Source of the DNA: Planctomycetaceae bacterium
Lineage (GTDB): Bacteria > Planctomycetota > Planctomycetia > Pirellulales > Pirellulaceae
Assembly (NCBI GenBank): GCA_024642205.1
Contig: JAHEBQ010000046.1
Coordinates: 1 to 49,735, forward strand
Reading direction: 5' to 3'
Length of the DNA stretch: 49,735 nt
Shown here: piece by piece, positions 17,808 to 26,344 of the stretch
Position numbering within the stretch: position 1 is the stretch's first letter
Layout: each line of letters opens with the position of its first letter
Made by a program: the position numbers and the translations under genes
The notes under the pieces: generated by a model
Databases searched by the model: none
Seen by the model: the letters and a program-made list of their open reading frames with translations, nothing else
Told to the model about the DNA's origin: nothing

Positions 17808-19028
17808 TTAGCTCATTAACTGCCATTGAGAATCCGCCAGGTTTAATACGTCCAACCTGACCTGGGCTTTCTGCGTCACATCGCCGCTAACCAGAATGGC
17901 AGAGATTTCCGGATGGGCACTGCAGTATTCCACGACGGATTCAAACGGCATGACGAAAAACGCGGTTGCCAGCGCATCGCAAACCGCCGCGGAATCCGAA
18001 ATCACCGTGGTTGACAAAAAATGGCTCGCGGGCCACCCCGATCTCGGATCGATAATGTGACCGTATCGTTTGCCTTGGTGATAGAAACCCTGCCGACCGG
18101 TTCCCGATGTTCCCAGCGCCCGATTTCGCAAATAGACTTCAGCCAGCCGCACTCCCGGCAACGTCGGATGACTGATTCCGATCGGCCAACCCGGATTCTG
18201 TTCTCCCGGTTGAATTGACGAATCTTGATCAGTTGTGGATTCCTTGACAGCACCTGAACGACAAACCGAGGAGCCGCGCGCAAGCACACTGCTTTGGCCG
18301 CCATGAATAACGAAGTCGCCGATCGAATGAAATTCAAACAATTCCGCAACTCGATCCAGCGCATGGCCTTTTCCGATTCCACCCAGGTCAATTCGGACGC
18401 CAGAACGATGAAACCGGATTGAACTTTTTTCCGGCTTCAAGATGAGATTCTCTGAACCTACCAACTCTAATGCCTCATCAATTTGGACCTGGATCGGCAT
18501 CCTGCCTTGCCGATGATCAAATCCCCAGACTCTCGTCAGCGGACTGGACGTAATATCGAACGCCTGGCCCGTTTCTTGATGAATCTGAATCGCCAACTCC
18601 AACAACTCAAACAGCCGCCGCTCAACGACCAATTCCTGTTCAAAAGCATTTCGGTTGATCCTGCTGACTTCGCTATGATCACGATAGACCGTCATCTGAT
18701 CTTCCAATAGATCAATCAATTGAAACGCCTCCATCGCAGCAGCACCTGACTGCGGATACTGATGCAAATTGAAAAGCAACTCAAACTCGCAGGCCATCGC
18801 GTTCTTGGAATACTGCTCAAGATAGCTGGATTGGCGATCCTGCAGGCTTGCTTGTTTCGCATTTTCAGCGAGCACAGCATCGGCAAGTTTCTCAGCCGCG
18901 CGTTCGCCCTCAGATCTTAGTGCATCAAGCGCACTGCGACCCCTCAAAAATTCACGGCGGCTGGAACCCGGTTGATTCAAATCGCTGGCATCCGATTCAG
19001 GTTCATCCCGGTTGGGTGGCATTACCAT
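17808..19028 (-). CDS. apbE: FAD:protein FMN transferase (ApbE family)
   Basis: The protein has 406 residues from the ATG at 19028, preceded by AGGA about 8 bases upstream. ApbE transfers FMN from FAD to Thr/Ser of target flavoproteins. Recognised motifs are MACEFE (about 78-83), VSRIN (121-125), DLGGIGKGHALD (214-225), GHIIDPRSG (323-331) and SDSAAVCDALATA (344-356), the last holding a metal-binding Asp. The N-terminus has SRREFLRGRSALDAL, a twin-arginine-like motif, but no hydrophobic stretch follows, so export by this route is doubtful. An insert rich in Ser/Thr/Gln at about 250-275 is unusual. No Nqr, Rnf or other known flavinylated target is in the window. It is divergent from the cytochrome operon with a 487-base gap. 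Confidence 0.92.
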   Translation of the reverse strand: MVMPPNRDEPESDASDLNQPGSSRREFLRGRSALDALRSEGERAAEKLADAVLAENAKQASLQDRQSSYLEQYSKNAMACEFELLFNLHQYPQSGAAAMEAFQLIDLLEDQMTVYRDHSEVSRINRNAFEQELVVERRLFELLELAIQIHQETGQAFDITSSPLTRVWGFDHRQGRMPIQVQIDEALELVGSENLILKPEKSSIRFHRSGVRIDLGGIGKGHALDRVAELFEFHSIGDFVIHGGQSSVLARGSSVCRSGAVKESTTDQDSSIQPGEQNPGWPIGISHPTLPGVRLAEVYLRNRALGTSGTGRQGFYHQGKRYGHIIDPRSGWPASHFLSTTVISDSAAVCDALATAFFVMPFESVVEYCSAHPEISAILVSGDVTQKAQVRLDVLNLADSQWQLMS

Positions 19029-19515
19029 TTGATCTATCCTGGTTATTTGAATTGCCGCCTCATGCAGGATCGAGTGCCACCGTAAGTACTGACGGTTGGC
19101 GAGGATCGCCAACTTCCGCCGCAACAACAAACCGGGGAATCTCAAATCCAGCCCCATGGCCAAAAGCAAACACGGGATTCACAGGATTGAAAGTTCTTCG
19201 GATCGCTCGAAAAACAACTCCGTCTTTTCGCAGGCCCTTCGGTGTCCAACAATACGATCAAGCGGCGCTCCGGCCAATCAACCTGCCCAATCAAACAACG
19301 TCGACAACAACGAAAACACGTCGCAGAATCCTTTTATTCCGTTGCATGACTAATAACTCAGCCTGTTAATCTTAACCGTTTGCCACAAAAACACGAACCA
19401 CACTTTCGACATACAGTGATCTTGAATGATTGGCGGTTGTATTGGAAACGCGCTGCCTTCATAATTGGTTCGGACACCTACGAAACTTGACAAACGGTAT
19501 GCCAGGTTAAACATA
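19029..19515. other. Divergent intergenic region between apbE and the cytochrome gene
   Basis: About 490 bases without a supported gene. Promoters for both flanking units are expected; none is clear enough to mark. Confidence 0.5.
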
Positions 19516-20487
19516 ATGACTCGTGATACGCTGATCATTTTGCTGCTTGCGGTTGGAACGATGGTCTCAGGCACCATTGCCGCGAACGTGGTGCAGGAGC
19601 GAAAGCCCAAGAAAGTCATGCGAGTCAAACGACCCGAGTTTTCCGAAAAAGACTGGGACGGAATCTACTTCAAAGACCTGTTCAAGGAAGGGTTGGTGGG
19701 ATCACGGCCCGCGAGACGTCAACCCGGCGATATCGCTACTCAACCTGCTCAGGCAACGCAAGCCGATTTGCAATCCGGAGATCCGAAAGACGGCGAGTTT
19801 GCCTGGTCGAAATTCGTTTCGGGAGCTACGATCGAGGACGAAGTCAAATCGATTCAGAAACAACTGGTACTCGACGTGACGACTCCGATCAAATTCAAGA
19901 GCGATTACGGGAGCGCGCATCAGTCATTTTCAATTTTATCATTGTTGTTTGGAATCATCCGAGAGTATGACGCAGACGTGCGCTGGAAACGATACGCCAG
20001 CGAGGCGCAGATTTCTTTTGAACGGGCGGCTGCCAACTCGCGGGTCGGCACGGTCCAGGCCTACGAAAGCTGCAAACGTCGCCTTGCTGATCTGGATGAA
20101 ATGGTTCGCGGCGGTAATTTTGAAGCAGGCGAGACCCCACCCGAAACACTGGATTGGTCGGCGGTTGTAACCCGCGCCCCGATCATGAAGCGGTTGCAGG
20201 TTTCGAAAGACTCGCTGAAACTCGGCAGCGCCAATCAGGGTGAATTCACCAACGGGATCGACAAGGCACTCCACGAGTCGGAAATCGTCGCCGCGATGGC
20301 TCGAACGTTGATGCAAGAGAACATGGAAGACGCGGATGATCCTGGTTACTTGTCTTTTGCCCAAGCAATGAGCGATGCAGCAATCCAAGCCAGACAAGCG
20401 TGCCAGAATCAGGACTACGACGCCGCGGCAAAAGCAATCAACTTGATCGACCAGACATGTAACAACTGTCACGATGAATGGAAGTAA
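19516..20487 (+). CDS. Secreted c-type cytochrome with C-terminal CxxCH
   Basis: This 323-residue protein starts at the ATG at 19516 with a signal peptide or anchor (TLIILLLAVGTMVSGTIAA). Haem is bound at the very C-terminus: DQTCNNCHDEWK ends the protein, the placement seen in four-helix-bundle class II cytochromes c (cytochrome c' and c-556 types). The C-terminal about 150 residues are helical, in line with that fold. The N-terminal half (KRPEFSEKDWDGIYFKDLF and a second copy-like EFAWSKFVSGATIEDEVK) is not a known domain to me. The gene is followed, with 11-base and then 2-base gaps, by two small paralogous genes, so all three form one operon. The function is unknown; electron transfer or haem-based sensing in the periplasm is inferred. 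Confidence 0.8.
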   Translation: MTRDTLIILLLAVGTMVSGTIAANVVQERKPKKVMRVKRPEFSEKDWDGIYFKDLFKEGLVGSRPARRQPGDIATQPAQATQADLQSGDPKDGEFAWSKFVSGATIEDEVKSIQKQLVLDVTTPIKFKSDYGSAHQSFSILSLLFGIIREYDADVRWKRYASEAQISFERAAANSRVGTVQAYESCKRRLADLDEMVRGGNFEAGETPPETLDWSAVVTRAPIMKRLQVSKDSLKLGSANQGEFTNGIDKALHESEIVAAMARTLMQENMEDADDPGYLSFAQAMSDAAIQARQACQNQDYDAAAKAINLIDQTCNNCHDEWK

Positions 20488-20498
20488 GGCCAGACGAC

Positions 20499-20924
20499 AT
20501 GCCTGAGACGACTGACTTATCCCCTTGGGTCCATCCAAAAGCGCAAAGCTGGTTTCACGCTTTGTTCAGAAAATCCAATCTCGCGTTGGCGCTCGAAGAT
20601 GAACTTCGAAAACCGGAGGAACAACTGACGCCTGCCATCATGCGGATGATTTTGGCCTTTGCCGTTCTGTTGGGCCGACCCGAAATCTGGCCGGAGAACG
20701 AGCGTGTGGTATTGACCGCGATCATGAACAAAGCCAGAAAGTATTCCCGACAGCCCCCAAAATCGGCCAGCGGAAGACCGTTGACATTGGCAGAGCATCA
20801 GACCTATACCAACGCAACTGCGGAACTGGCGTACGAAGTCGAACTTCTGCGCAGACGGCTAGGCATTTCGGTTCGGACGACGCCCGTCAGCACGCCGAAA
20901 TCTTGGGAGCCTTTTTGGGAATAA
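20499..20924 (+). CDS. Small conserved-looking protein, paralogue A
   Basis: This 141-residue soluble protein has no signal peptide. I do not recognise a family. It is helical in character, with ILAFAVLLGRPEIWP in the middle and PKSWEPFWE at the C-terminus. The next gene encodes a protein of the same length and layout (MVVLFCRENLWP in the middle, PITWGKFWA at the end), so the two are probably tandem duplicates or partners of a heterodimer. The ATG at 20499 has AAGG 9 bases upstream, and the gene starts 11 bases after the cytochrome stop. A link to the cytochrome is inferred from the operon only. Confidence 0.7.
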   Translation: MPETTDLSPWVHPKAQSWFHALFRKSNLALALEDELRKPEEQLTPAIMRMILAFAVLLGRPEIWPENERVVLTAIMNKARKYSRQPPKSASGRPLTLAEHQTYTNATAELAYEVELLRRRLGISVRTTPVSTPKSWEPFWE

Positions 20925-20926
20925 CC

Positions 20927-21373
20927 ATGTCCAAATCAAGTCCAAATCAAGTCAGCAAACCAGCTCCCTGGAATGACAAGCACGCCATGGATTGGCTGGC
21001 CACTTTCGAACCTTGGCTCCAAGCCCTGCGCTTAATCCACGGCACGCTTCAGCTGGAAACAAAAAAATATCCCCAGGAGATTCGCGCGGCGGTGGCCATG
21101 GTGGTTTTGTTTTGTCGGGAAAATTTGTGGCCAACCCGTGACGAAAACGAAATTGAGAAGATCCTTCAGTTGGCCGTGCGACAATTATCGACGATCAAGC
21201 AGCTGTACGAAACCAAGGCTCGTATCAACCCGGACCTGATGTCCAACAAGAATTACCGCAACCTGTTGGTATCCATTGATCAGGAAGTCCGCATTCTCGA
21301 GGCCCGAATGTCCGACCCCAAACCAAACTTGCCCAATGAGCCACCGATTACCTGGGGCAAGTTCTGGGCGTGA
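20927..21373 (+). CDS. Small conserved-looking protein, paralogue B
   Basis: This 148-residue soluble protein of unknown function starts 2 bases after the stop of paralogue A, so translation is probably coupled. It shares with A the opening PW followed by an amphipathic helix, a central hydrophobic helix ending in WP, a long helix with regular Leu/Arg spacing, and a W-x-x-F-W end. Overall identity by eye is low, so the duplication is old. The start codon lies in an exact 11-base tandem repeat (20929-20950); losing or gaining one unit would shift the frame. Downstream, ATCGAT-A6-ATCGAT at about 21374-21391 forms a weak hairpin without a T run. Confidence 0.7.
   Translation: MSKSSPNQVSKPAPWNDKHAMDWLATFEPWLQALRLIHGTLQLETKKYPQEIRAAVAMVVLFCRENLWPTRDENEIEKILQLAVRQLSTIKQLYETKARINPDLMSNKNYRNLLVSIDQEVRILEARMSDPKPNLPNEPPITWGKFWA
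20929..20950 (+). repeat. 11-bp tandem repeat at the start of paralogue B
   Basis: GTCCAAATCAA occurs twice in direct tandem (20929-20939 and 20940-20950), beginning on the G of the ATG start. Eleven is not a multiple of three, so unit loss or gain would change the reading frame right after the start. Confidence 0.9.
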
Positions 21374-21391
21374 ATCGATAAAAAAATCGAT

Positions 21392-22017
21392 GAATCAAAT
21401 TGCCGACGCTTCTCCAAATGATCTACAGTTGGAATCCTGACGGCTTCCTGGATTGGGAAAAACTGTGCCCGAAAACGCACACCCTTGGATTCATATCGCT
21501 CAATTTTTCAACTCCGTTCAGGAATCGATGGATCGACGGCCACGAAGCAGGATCCTCGCATCCCAAAACAGGACGACGCCGAATTGCGGTGAGTGCAGTA
21601 CCAATTGGGTTTGCTACGGAATCCGAATTTGGAATCCTAAGAATGCTCGGTCGAAAAAACGCAATACAAATTGGTGAGAATGCGATGCGCTTTCATTTTT
21701 TTGGCATGGAAATTGCGAACTGCGTATTGCAGACGGTCCACCAACGACAGGACGTTTCCAAGTCTGTTTTCCGGTATCCTCGTGAGTCGAAGACGTTAGC
21801 CGCGGGCCAGAACTACCCGCAAGGTGATTATTTGGTTGAAGCTCAACCGAGGGGTCGAGTTACAGTTTGAATGCCTGCTGACCGAAAACGGTTGGGAAAC
21901 ATCAAACAACGTAGTCCCGGGTTCCGGCAACTCCGAAACACCGAGCAAATCAGGCAAGAGGAAACCCGGATCGTCTGTGCTTGATGCTTGCGAACAAAAC
22001 ACAAGGAGCCAGCCGTG
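21392..22017. other. Stretch without a supported gene
   Basis: Open frames at 21400-21870 plus and 21796-22245 minus oppose each other. The first begins with TTG, the second overlaps the start of the coiled-coil gene, and neither has recognisable features. No gene is called. Confidence 0.45.
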
Positions 22018-22590
22018 ATGATCAATAAGATTTTGCTGCCAGCCGTAGTTTGTATCGTTCCAGTCTTCCTGACATTGGTCCGGTTTCAGGAACCCTCCCC
22101 GAGCCAGGAATTGGATTCTATGCCAGCGCGCGAGCTCGTCATACTGTATTCCAAAACCAAAATGGACTTGGCGCAAGTCGAATTTGACTGGGCAAATGAA
22201 CAGGTCGCAGCGGGCGTGATCACGAAACCGAAATTGGAGCGCCAAAGATCGGAACTGGCGATTTCAAAAGAACAATTTAACCAGGCAATTCTGGCTTCGT
22301 CGGGTGGCTTGGAAAAAGTCCGTCTTTGCAACGCGGAAGAAAAAGTACGGCTTGCGAAGTTAAATTATGAAAATGCCATAAAGCTGAGAGCCAAGCAATC
22401 GCTCAGCGAATTTGGTTTGAAACGGCATGAGCTCAAATACAAACTTGCCAGACTCAATTTGGCCTTGCTAAAAAACCCGGAAAACTACGTGACATTGATC
22501 GAAGCCTTACAGGCACAGATTGATCAACTGGGGCAGGAGACACTTGCGCTCGACCTTCGTATCACCAAGCTCGAAGCCCTAAATTTCTAA
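22018..22590 (+). CDS. Exported coiled-coil protein of unknown function
   Basis: This protein has 190 residues from the ATG at 22018; a GTG one codon earlier is an equal candidate, as AAGGAG ends 9 bases before the ATG and 6 before the GTG. It begins with a hydrophobic signal or anchor (INKILLPAVVCIVPVFLTLV). The rest is almost all heptad-rich helix: QVEFDWANEQVAAGVITKPK, ERQRSELAISKEQF, a second half from EKVRLAKLNYENAIKLRAKQ, and a final ALQAQIDQLGQETLALDL. The two long helices could pack as a hairpin, like the alpha-hairpins of membrane-fusion or TolC-type proteins, but no beta-barrel or lipoyl domain is present. No family is recognised. It appears monocistronic. Confidence 0.75.
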   Translation: MINKILLPAVVCIVPVFLTLVRFQEPSPSQELDSMPARELVILYSKTKMDLAQVEFDWANEQVAAGVITKPKLERQRSELAISKEQFNQAILASSGGLEKVRLCNAEEKVRLAKLNYENAIKLRAKQSLSEFGLKRHELKYKLARLNLALLKNPENYVTLIEALQAQIDQLGQETLALDLRITKLEALNF

Positions 22591-22933
22591 CCACTCAAAA
22601 CAACCCGAAAAAACCCTACAAAAATCACCGAGGTGTCTCCCTGCAAGGAACTCGAACGCATTCGTCGCGCAGGTGGTTCCTGTGAAGCGGTAGGGCATTC
22701 TCGTAAATTGGAACCAAGTCGGACCATCGTCGAGGACGATTCCAGGGATACCTCAAAGGATATTGGCATCTGGAATTGAGGTCATTAATACCAATGGGTT
22801 CATGTCCCCGGTGAAAGAGACTGACCAAGATTCAAATCGCCAACTGTCAGTCGCAAATTCGGCAATCCAACAAACAAAGTACTACTGTACTAACTTGACA
22901 TCCTTGTATGTCACATGGCAACACGAATGCTCT
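22591..22933. other. Convergent intergenic region
   Basis: About 340 bases between the converging coiled-coil and PEP-CTERM genes. No gene, repeat or clear terminator was seen. Confidence 0.5.
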
Positions 22934-23542
22934 TTAATTTCGTTTGCGTCTGGACGCCAACGCGATTCCACCAATCGAAAGGAAAAGAAAGCCACAGGGT
23001 TCGGGTACCGACTGGACTGAAACCGTGATACTGGAAATGATGAAGTAACCGCTGACAAATTCCGAGTTCTCGGCAATACTCAGGGCTGTACCGGACGTAA
23101 GATCAATCGGTGTTCCGAACGTATGATCCCCCAAGCCAGTGCTTTGGCCGGTAAGACTTCCAAATGCGACGGTATGACTGCCGTTGTTCCAGTCATTCGA
23201 AGAAATCGACACATTGTAACCGAGAACCATAACGTCATCGTCAAACGAAAAGTCAACCGATCTCATGTTGATGAACCCGGCTGAATTAAAGTCAAACGTC
23301 AATCCTCTGTTCGCGGCGGCAGTATTTCCATCCCGGTTGCTAATAGTAGTAACGGCCGTTGAAAACTCCTCTTTTGCATTTAGCAGCGAGATCGTCAATC
23401 CTGTTGCCGGATCCGGAATGCTGAAACTCGTCACCGCATTCGGAATGGTGTCAAACTGAAACGTCACAATATCGGCTCGAGATTGCGTCTCCAGGACCAG
23501 GACCGAAGTCAAACATGAGAAAATCAAGGTTCGCAATTTCAT
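22934..23542 (-). CDS. PEP-CTERM sorting domain protein
   Basis: The protein has 202 residues from the ATG at 23542, which has AAGGA 8 bases upstream. It carries a signal peptide (LRTLIFSCLTSVLVLETQSRA, shortened here to its core LIFSCLTSVLVLE) and a C-terminal sorting signal: VPEP, a hydrophobic helix (CGFLFLSIGGIALA) and the basic tail SRRKRN. This is the PEP-CTERM arrangement, recognised by an exosortase that cuts near PEP and releases or anchors the protein outside the cell, often with exopolysaccharide. The middle is beta-rich, with Asn/Ser/Thr abundance, and resembles no enzyme. No exosortase gene is in the window. The frame stays open upstream through a G10 tract to 23755, but the ribosome binding site and signal peptide support the shorter form. 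Confidence 0.85.
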   Translation of the reverse strand: MKLRTLIFSCLTSVLVLETQSRADIVTFQFDTIPNAVTSFSIPDPATGLTISLLNAKEEFSTAVTTISNRDGNTAAANRGLTFDFNSAGFINMRSVDFSFDDDVMVLGYNVSISSNDWNNGSHTVAFGSLTGQSTGLGDHTFGTPIDLTSGTALSIAENSEFVSGYFIISSITVSVQSVPEPCGFLFLSIGGIALASRRKRN

Positions 23543-23670
23543 TATCAAATTCCTTGGAGCGACACACGGTGTTTTGCGCAAAAGATCAAGTCTACCTATG
23601 CCGATTCTAATTACCGGAATCCCTGCATCAAGCATTTGATAGTTGCCAATTGCAAGAATTCCAAAAAACA

Positions 23671-23680
23671 CCCCCCCCCC
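23671..23680. repeat. C10 homopolymer tract
   Basis: Ten consecutive C residues preceded by AAAAAACA lie about 130 bases upstream of the PEP-CTERM start (G10 on its coding strand). Such tracts are prone to slipped-strand change. It may affect the promoter or an upstream frame, or may have no role. Confidence 0.8.
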
Positions 23681-23754
23681 TTTAGTGGCATTTGCTTTGC
23701 CAATAGCGGTTGTGCTATTTCCACATAATGGGTGCGATTTTCCTCGGAAAACCA

Positions 23755-24032
23755 ACTTTTTTCAGAGAATTATGCGTAGCGCTATGTCCGCTGATTCGGC
23801 CAAACCAGCGAATTTATTTGGCGGTGGTGGCAAGATCAACCCAAACTCGGCTTTGTTGTGACTCAGCGCTCGAACAATGCGCTTCCGCCTGGTTCCATTG
23901 AATTGACCGAACAAGTACGCCAAATCGGAACGTGAATTCATCGTCTTATTAAGAGAAATGAAACACTTTGATTACGCCTTTCCACTCGATCTTTGCTCGC
24001 TAACCAAACCGCTGCGGATTATGGAAAAATTT
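23755..24032. other. Intergenic region left of the repeat cluster
   Basis: No supported gene; short frames only. Confidence 0.5.
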
Positions 24033-24171
24033 ACCAAATTGCCTGTCCTATCAACCAAATTGCCTGTCCTATTAAGGCCAGCAATTATTTGCCTGTCCTT
24101 TTAACTTCTTTTTAAGGCGCGCAATTACTTGCCTGTCCTTTTAACTTTTGGTGCCTGTCCTTTTAATCGCC
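24033..24171 (+). repeat. Cluster of five GCCTGTCC repeats
   Basis: The core GCCTGTCCT(A/T)T starts at 24041, 24062, 24091, 24131 and 24153. The first two copies share the longer unit ACCAAATTGCCTGTCCTAT. The third and fourth share GCAATTA(T/C)TTGCCTGTCC followed by TTTTAACTT. The fifth has GTGCCTGTCCTTTTAATCG. Spacing is irregular (21, 29, 40 and 22 bases), so this is neither a CRISPR array nor a simple tandem repeat. The same unit occurs at 18-36. Motifs of the GGACAGGCA kind occur near REP-associated tyrosine transposases in many genomes as I recall; no such transposase is visible here. All copies point the same way. Confidence 0.85.
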
Positions 24172-24475
24172 CCCCGTAACGACCCAGACGGCCCAGTTCA
24201 GCATCTGATCGTCGCAGACTTGTTCGAGAAATGAACCAAGGAAAATCTCGATCCCCATTCGTTTCATGGAATCCCGAAACGAAACCAATGGTTGCCTGCG
24301 TTTCCTTGCAAATATCTTTCCTGCCGTCCTTTTGAGTGACTCGTTTTCGTTGACACGAATTCGAATCGGACGTCACCTGCGTCATGTAGTCAACCTCCGC
24401 GATACGGCTGAAGAGTTCCGTGGACCGGCGAAATGTCACAATGCTCAGATTTGGTCGCGATCGAATTGAATTTGT
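24172..24475. other. Region between repeats and the YugP-like gene
   Basis: A 104-codon minus frame (24125-24439) starts here but ends by reading through the repeats and has no recognised domain. It may be debris of a mobile element; this cannot be supported from the sequence. Confidence 0.4.
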
Positions 24476-25150
24476 TTATTCATCGCTACCTCCGAACCGT
24501 AAAAGGAAATAAGCCAACGTTACTAACGATTGCAGTGTTGCTGCAACATACGTTAGTGCGGCCGCATTAAGCACTGAATTAACATATCGCTGTTGAGGCG
24601 GTCCAATGATCCCCAATTGCAACAGCCGGGTTTTCGCGCGGGAACTTGCATTGAATTCCACCGGGAGGTTGATGAGCTGAAAAAACACAACGCATGAAAA
24701 TGCGGCTATCCCTGCAAACACCAGGTACTTGGAAAGGAACATTCCCAGCATGATCAATGTCCAGCTGATCCCGCTGCCAAAATTCGCGAGCGGGACCGCC
24801 GCATTTCGAACCGCCAATGGCGCATAGTTCTCAGCATCCTGAATCGCATGCCCAGCCTCGTGCGCGGCTATCCCAACCGCAGCCAGGGACCGAACCCCAT
24901 AAACATCGGGACTCAACCTCAGTACTCGATGGGACGGATCGTAATGGTCCGACAGATGTCCACCGACTCGCTCAATAGCAACGTTGGTGAGCCCAGCGGA
25001 ATTCAGAATGTGTCTTGCCGCTTCGGCACCGCTCATATTAGCATTGACTTGACTTGCTTTTCCGAAAGCCGAATGAACTCGTGACTGAGCCCATAGTCCA
25101 AGTAATACAGCCGGCGCGATAAACAGCAGGTAATATGGATCGAAAAACAT
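24476..25150 (-). CDS. YugP-type neutral zinc metallopeptidase
   Basis: This 224-residue membrane protein fits the YugP family (Zn-dependent protease with membrane helices). It starts MFFDPYYLLFIAP, a hydrophobic first helix typical of the family. HEAGH at about 97-101 supplies two zinc His and the catalytic Glu. LPVEFNASSRAKTRL at about 162-176 holds the probable third ligand, Glu165. Further hydrophobic helices lie at about 128-160 and 190-217. Length and layout match the family. The role is unknown; membrane protein quality control is a guess that fits the chaperone genes next to it. It runs in the same direction as the Hsp20 gene at 25748, but the 600-base gap argues against one operon. 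Confidence 0.92.
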   Translation of the reverse strand: MFFDPYYLLFIAPAVLLGLWAQSRVHSAFGKASQVNANMSGAEAARHILNSAGLTNVAIERVGGHLSDHYDPSHRVLRLSPDVYGVRSLAAVGIAAHEAGHAIQDAENYAPLAVRNAAVPLANFGSGISWTLIMLGMFLSKYLVFAGIAAFSCVVFFQLINLPVEFNASSRAKTRLLQLGIIGPPQQRYVNSVLNAAALTYVAATLQSLVTLAYFLLRFGGSDE

Positions 25151-25747
25151 TGTTGACCTTTTTTTTGGTCCTTCTCAAACAACCGAGAATTGCTGACAGA
25201 CTTGACTTGCATCCTGATTGAAGTAGTAATCAGGCAATTCGCGTGCCAAGTGAGTTGACACGCACCAACCCTGGAAAAACGCGGTATTGATCCCGACTGG
25301 TTACCAATTAGCATTCTCGTCGACCGTAATTCCGCCATCGTGGCACAACCAAGTCTCTGCAGGCAGCCATATTGTCACAACGCGACAAATTTGGTTCGAG
25401 TCGACACACATGATTCGCGTTCGCAACCAACCCACTGTGTCGCCTCTGGCTTTGAAAGTCCGTTTGAACAAATCGAACCAGGCCTTCTTCCGATGCACAG
25501 AACAACAAGTGTTTTGGTCAAGCTCCAGGGTGGCGGAAAACTCCACGCGTCGAACCAGTCAATACCGACCCAAACGAACTCGATCGCCGCAGCTCTCAAT
25601 CTCCCTTTTCAGGAATCCGTTCAACCATTGCATGAGTCAAATTATCTCAAGCCATCGAATCAATCTCTTCTTCTGATTCGGAATTCATCGAGCTGTGTAT
25701 CGAGTCTTCCCCGGCGACTAGCCTCCAGCCCCTCTGTTCCGATCGTG
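25151..25747. other. 600-base stretch without a supported gene
   Basis: Overlapping open frames on both strands (25287-25676, 25340-25807 plus; 25301-25599 minus) show no recognised domain. A minus-strand piece reads like coding sequence in composition (WLRTRIMCVDSN, GGITVDENANW) and could be a decayed gene, but I cannot name it. Confidence 0.4.
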
Positions 25748-26158
25748 TCAACCTGCTGTAACAGCGATCTTACGTGGCTTGGCTGCCCCGGTTTTGGGCA
25801 AGTGTAATTTCAACACGCCGTTTTTGATCTCAGCAAAAATCTTGTCCACGTCGATCGTTTCGCCGATTGCGAATGTCCGATAAAAATCGCCGATCCCGTA
25901 TTCGCCTCCAATAAAATTCATCTCTGCGTGTCGCGGCTCAACTTTGCCATGAATAGTCAACTGTCGATCCTCGAAATGAATGTCGAGATTTTGCTTGTCG
26001 GCTCCTGGCAGATCGGCAAAGAGTACGATTTCGTCGTCCTTTTCCAGGATATCAACACGAGGCACAAAGGTTGGGACATCGCGGGTCATTTCGCCGCGCA
26101 AGGCGTCGGTCGGTTGTTCTTGTTTTTGTTGATCCTGGTTCATCAATTTTGTAGGCAT
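25748..26158 (-). CDS. Hsp20/alpha-crystallin small heat shock protein (first)
   Basis: This 136-residue protein has a clear ribosome binding site (AGGAG, 7 bases before the ATG at 26158). The alpha-crystallin domain runs from PRVDILEKDDEIVLFADLPG through LTIHGKV and YRTFAI to the signature EIKNGVLKLHLPK, ending PRKIAV. Small heat shock proteins form oligomers that hold unfolding proteins in a refoldable state without ATP. The short, Gln-rich N-terminus is typical. It lies downstream of the second Hsp20 with a gap of 186 bases, so the two may be co-transcribed or separately controlled. No CIRCE element was seen. Confidence 0.95.
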   Translation of the reverse strand: MPTKLMNQDQQKQEQPTDALRGEMTRDVPTFVPRVDILEKDDEIVLFADLPGADKQNLDIHFEDRQLTIHGKVEPRHAEMNFIGGEYGIGDFYRTFAIGETIDVDKIFAEIKNGVLKLHLPKTGAAKPRKIAVTAG

Positions 26159-26344
26159 CGTTTAACTCCTGGAATGGATTGCTGGATTTGTGATCTGGAA
26201 ATAGGTTTCGAGGTAGAAAGAATGCCACCCTATTCTGACATTCGAACTAGCTGACAGAATTCAAACCGCGTCACCGAACAAACTGGTTACATCCCGATTC
26301 CACGGCTTGTCACCACTTGTCGTACCTTCGAGCGTTCCTCGATG

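Noticed and set aside
21796..22245. 149-codon minus-strand frame
   Set aside because: It opposes the well-initiated coiled-coil gene and has no recognisable features.
24033..24171. CRISPR array
   Set aside because: Repeat units are short, the spacing is irregular (21 to 40 bases), flanks themselves repeat, and no cas genes are present.
24125..24439. Transposase fragment next to the repeats
   Set aside because: The 104-codon frame has no catalytic motif of a Y1 transposase and reads through the repeats.
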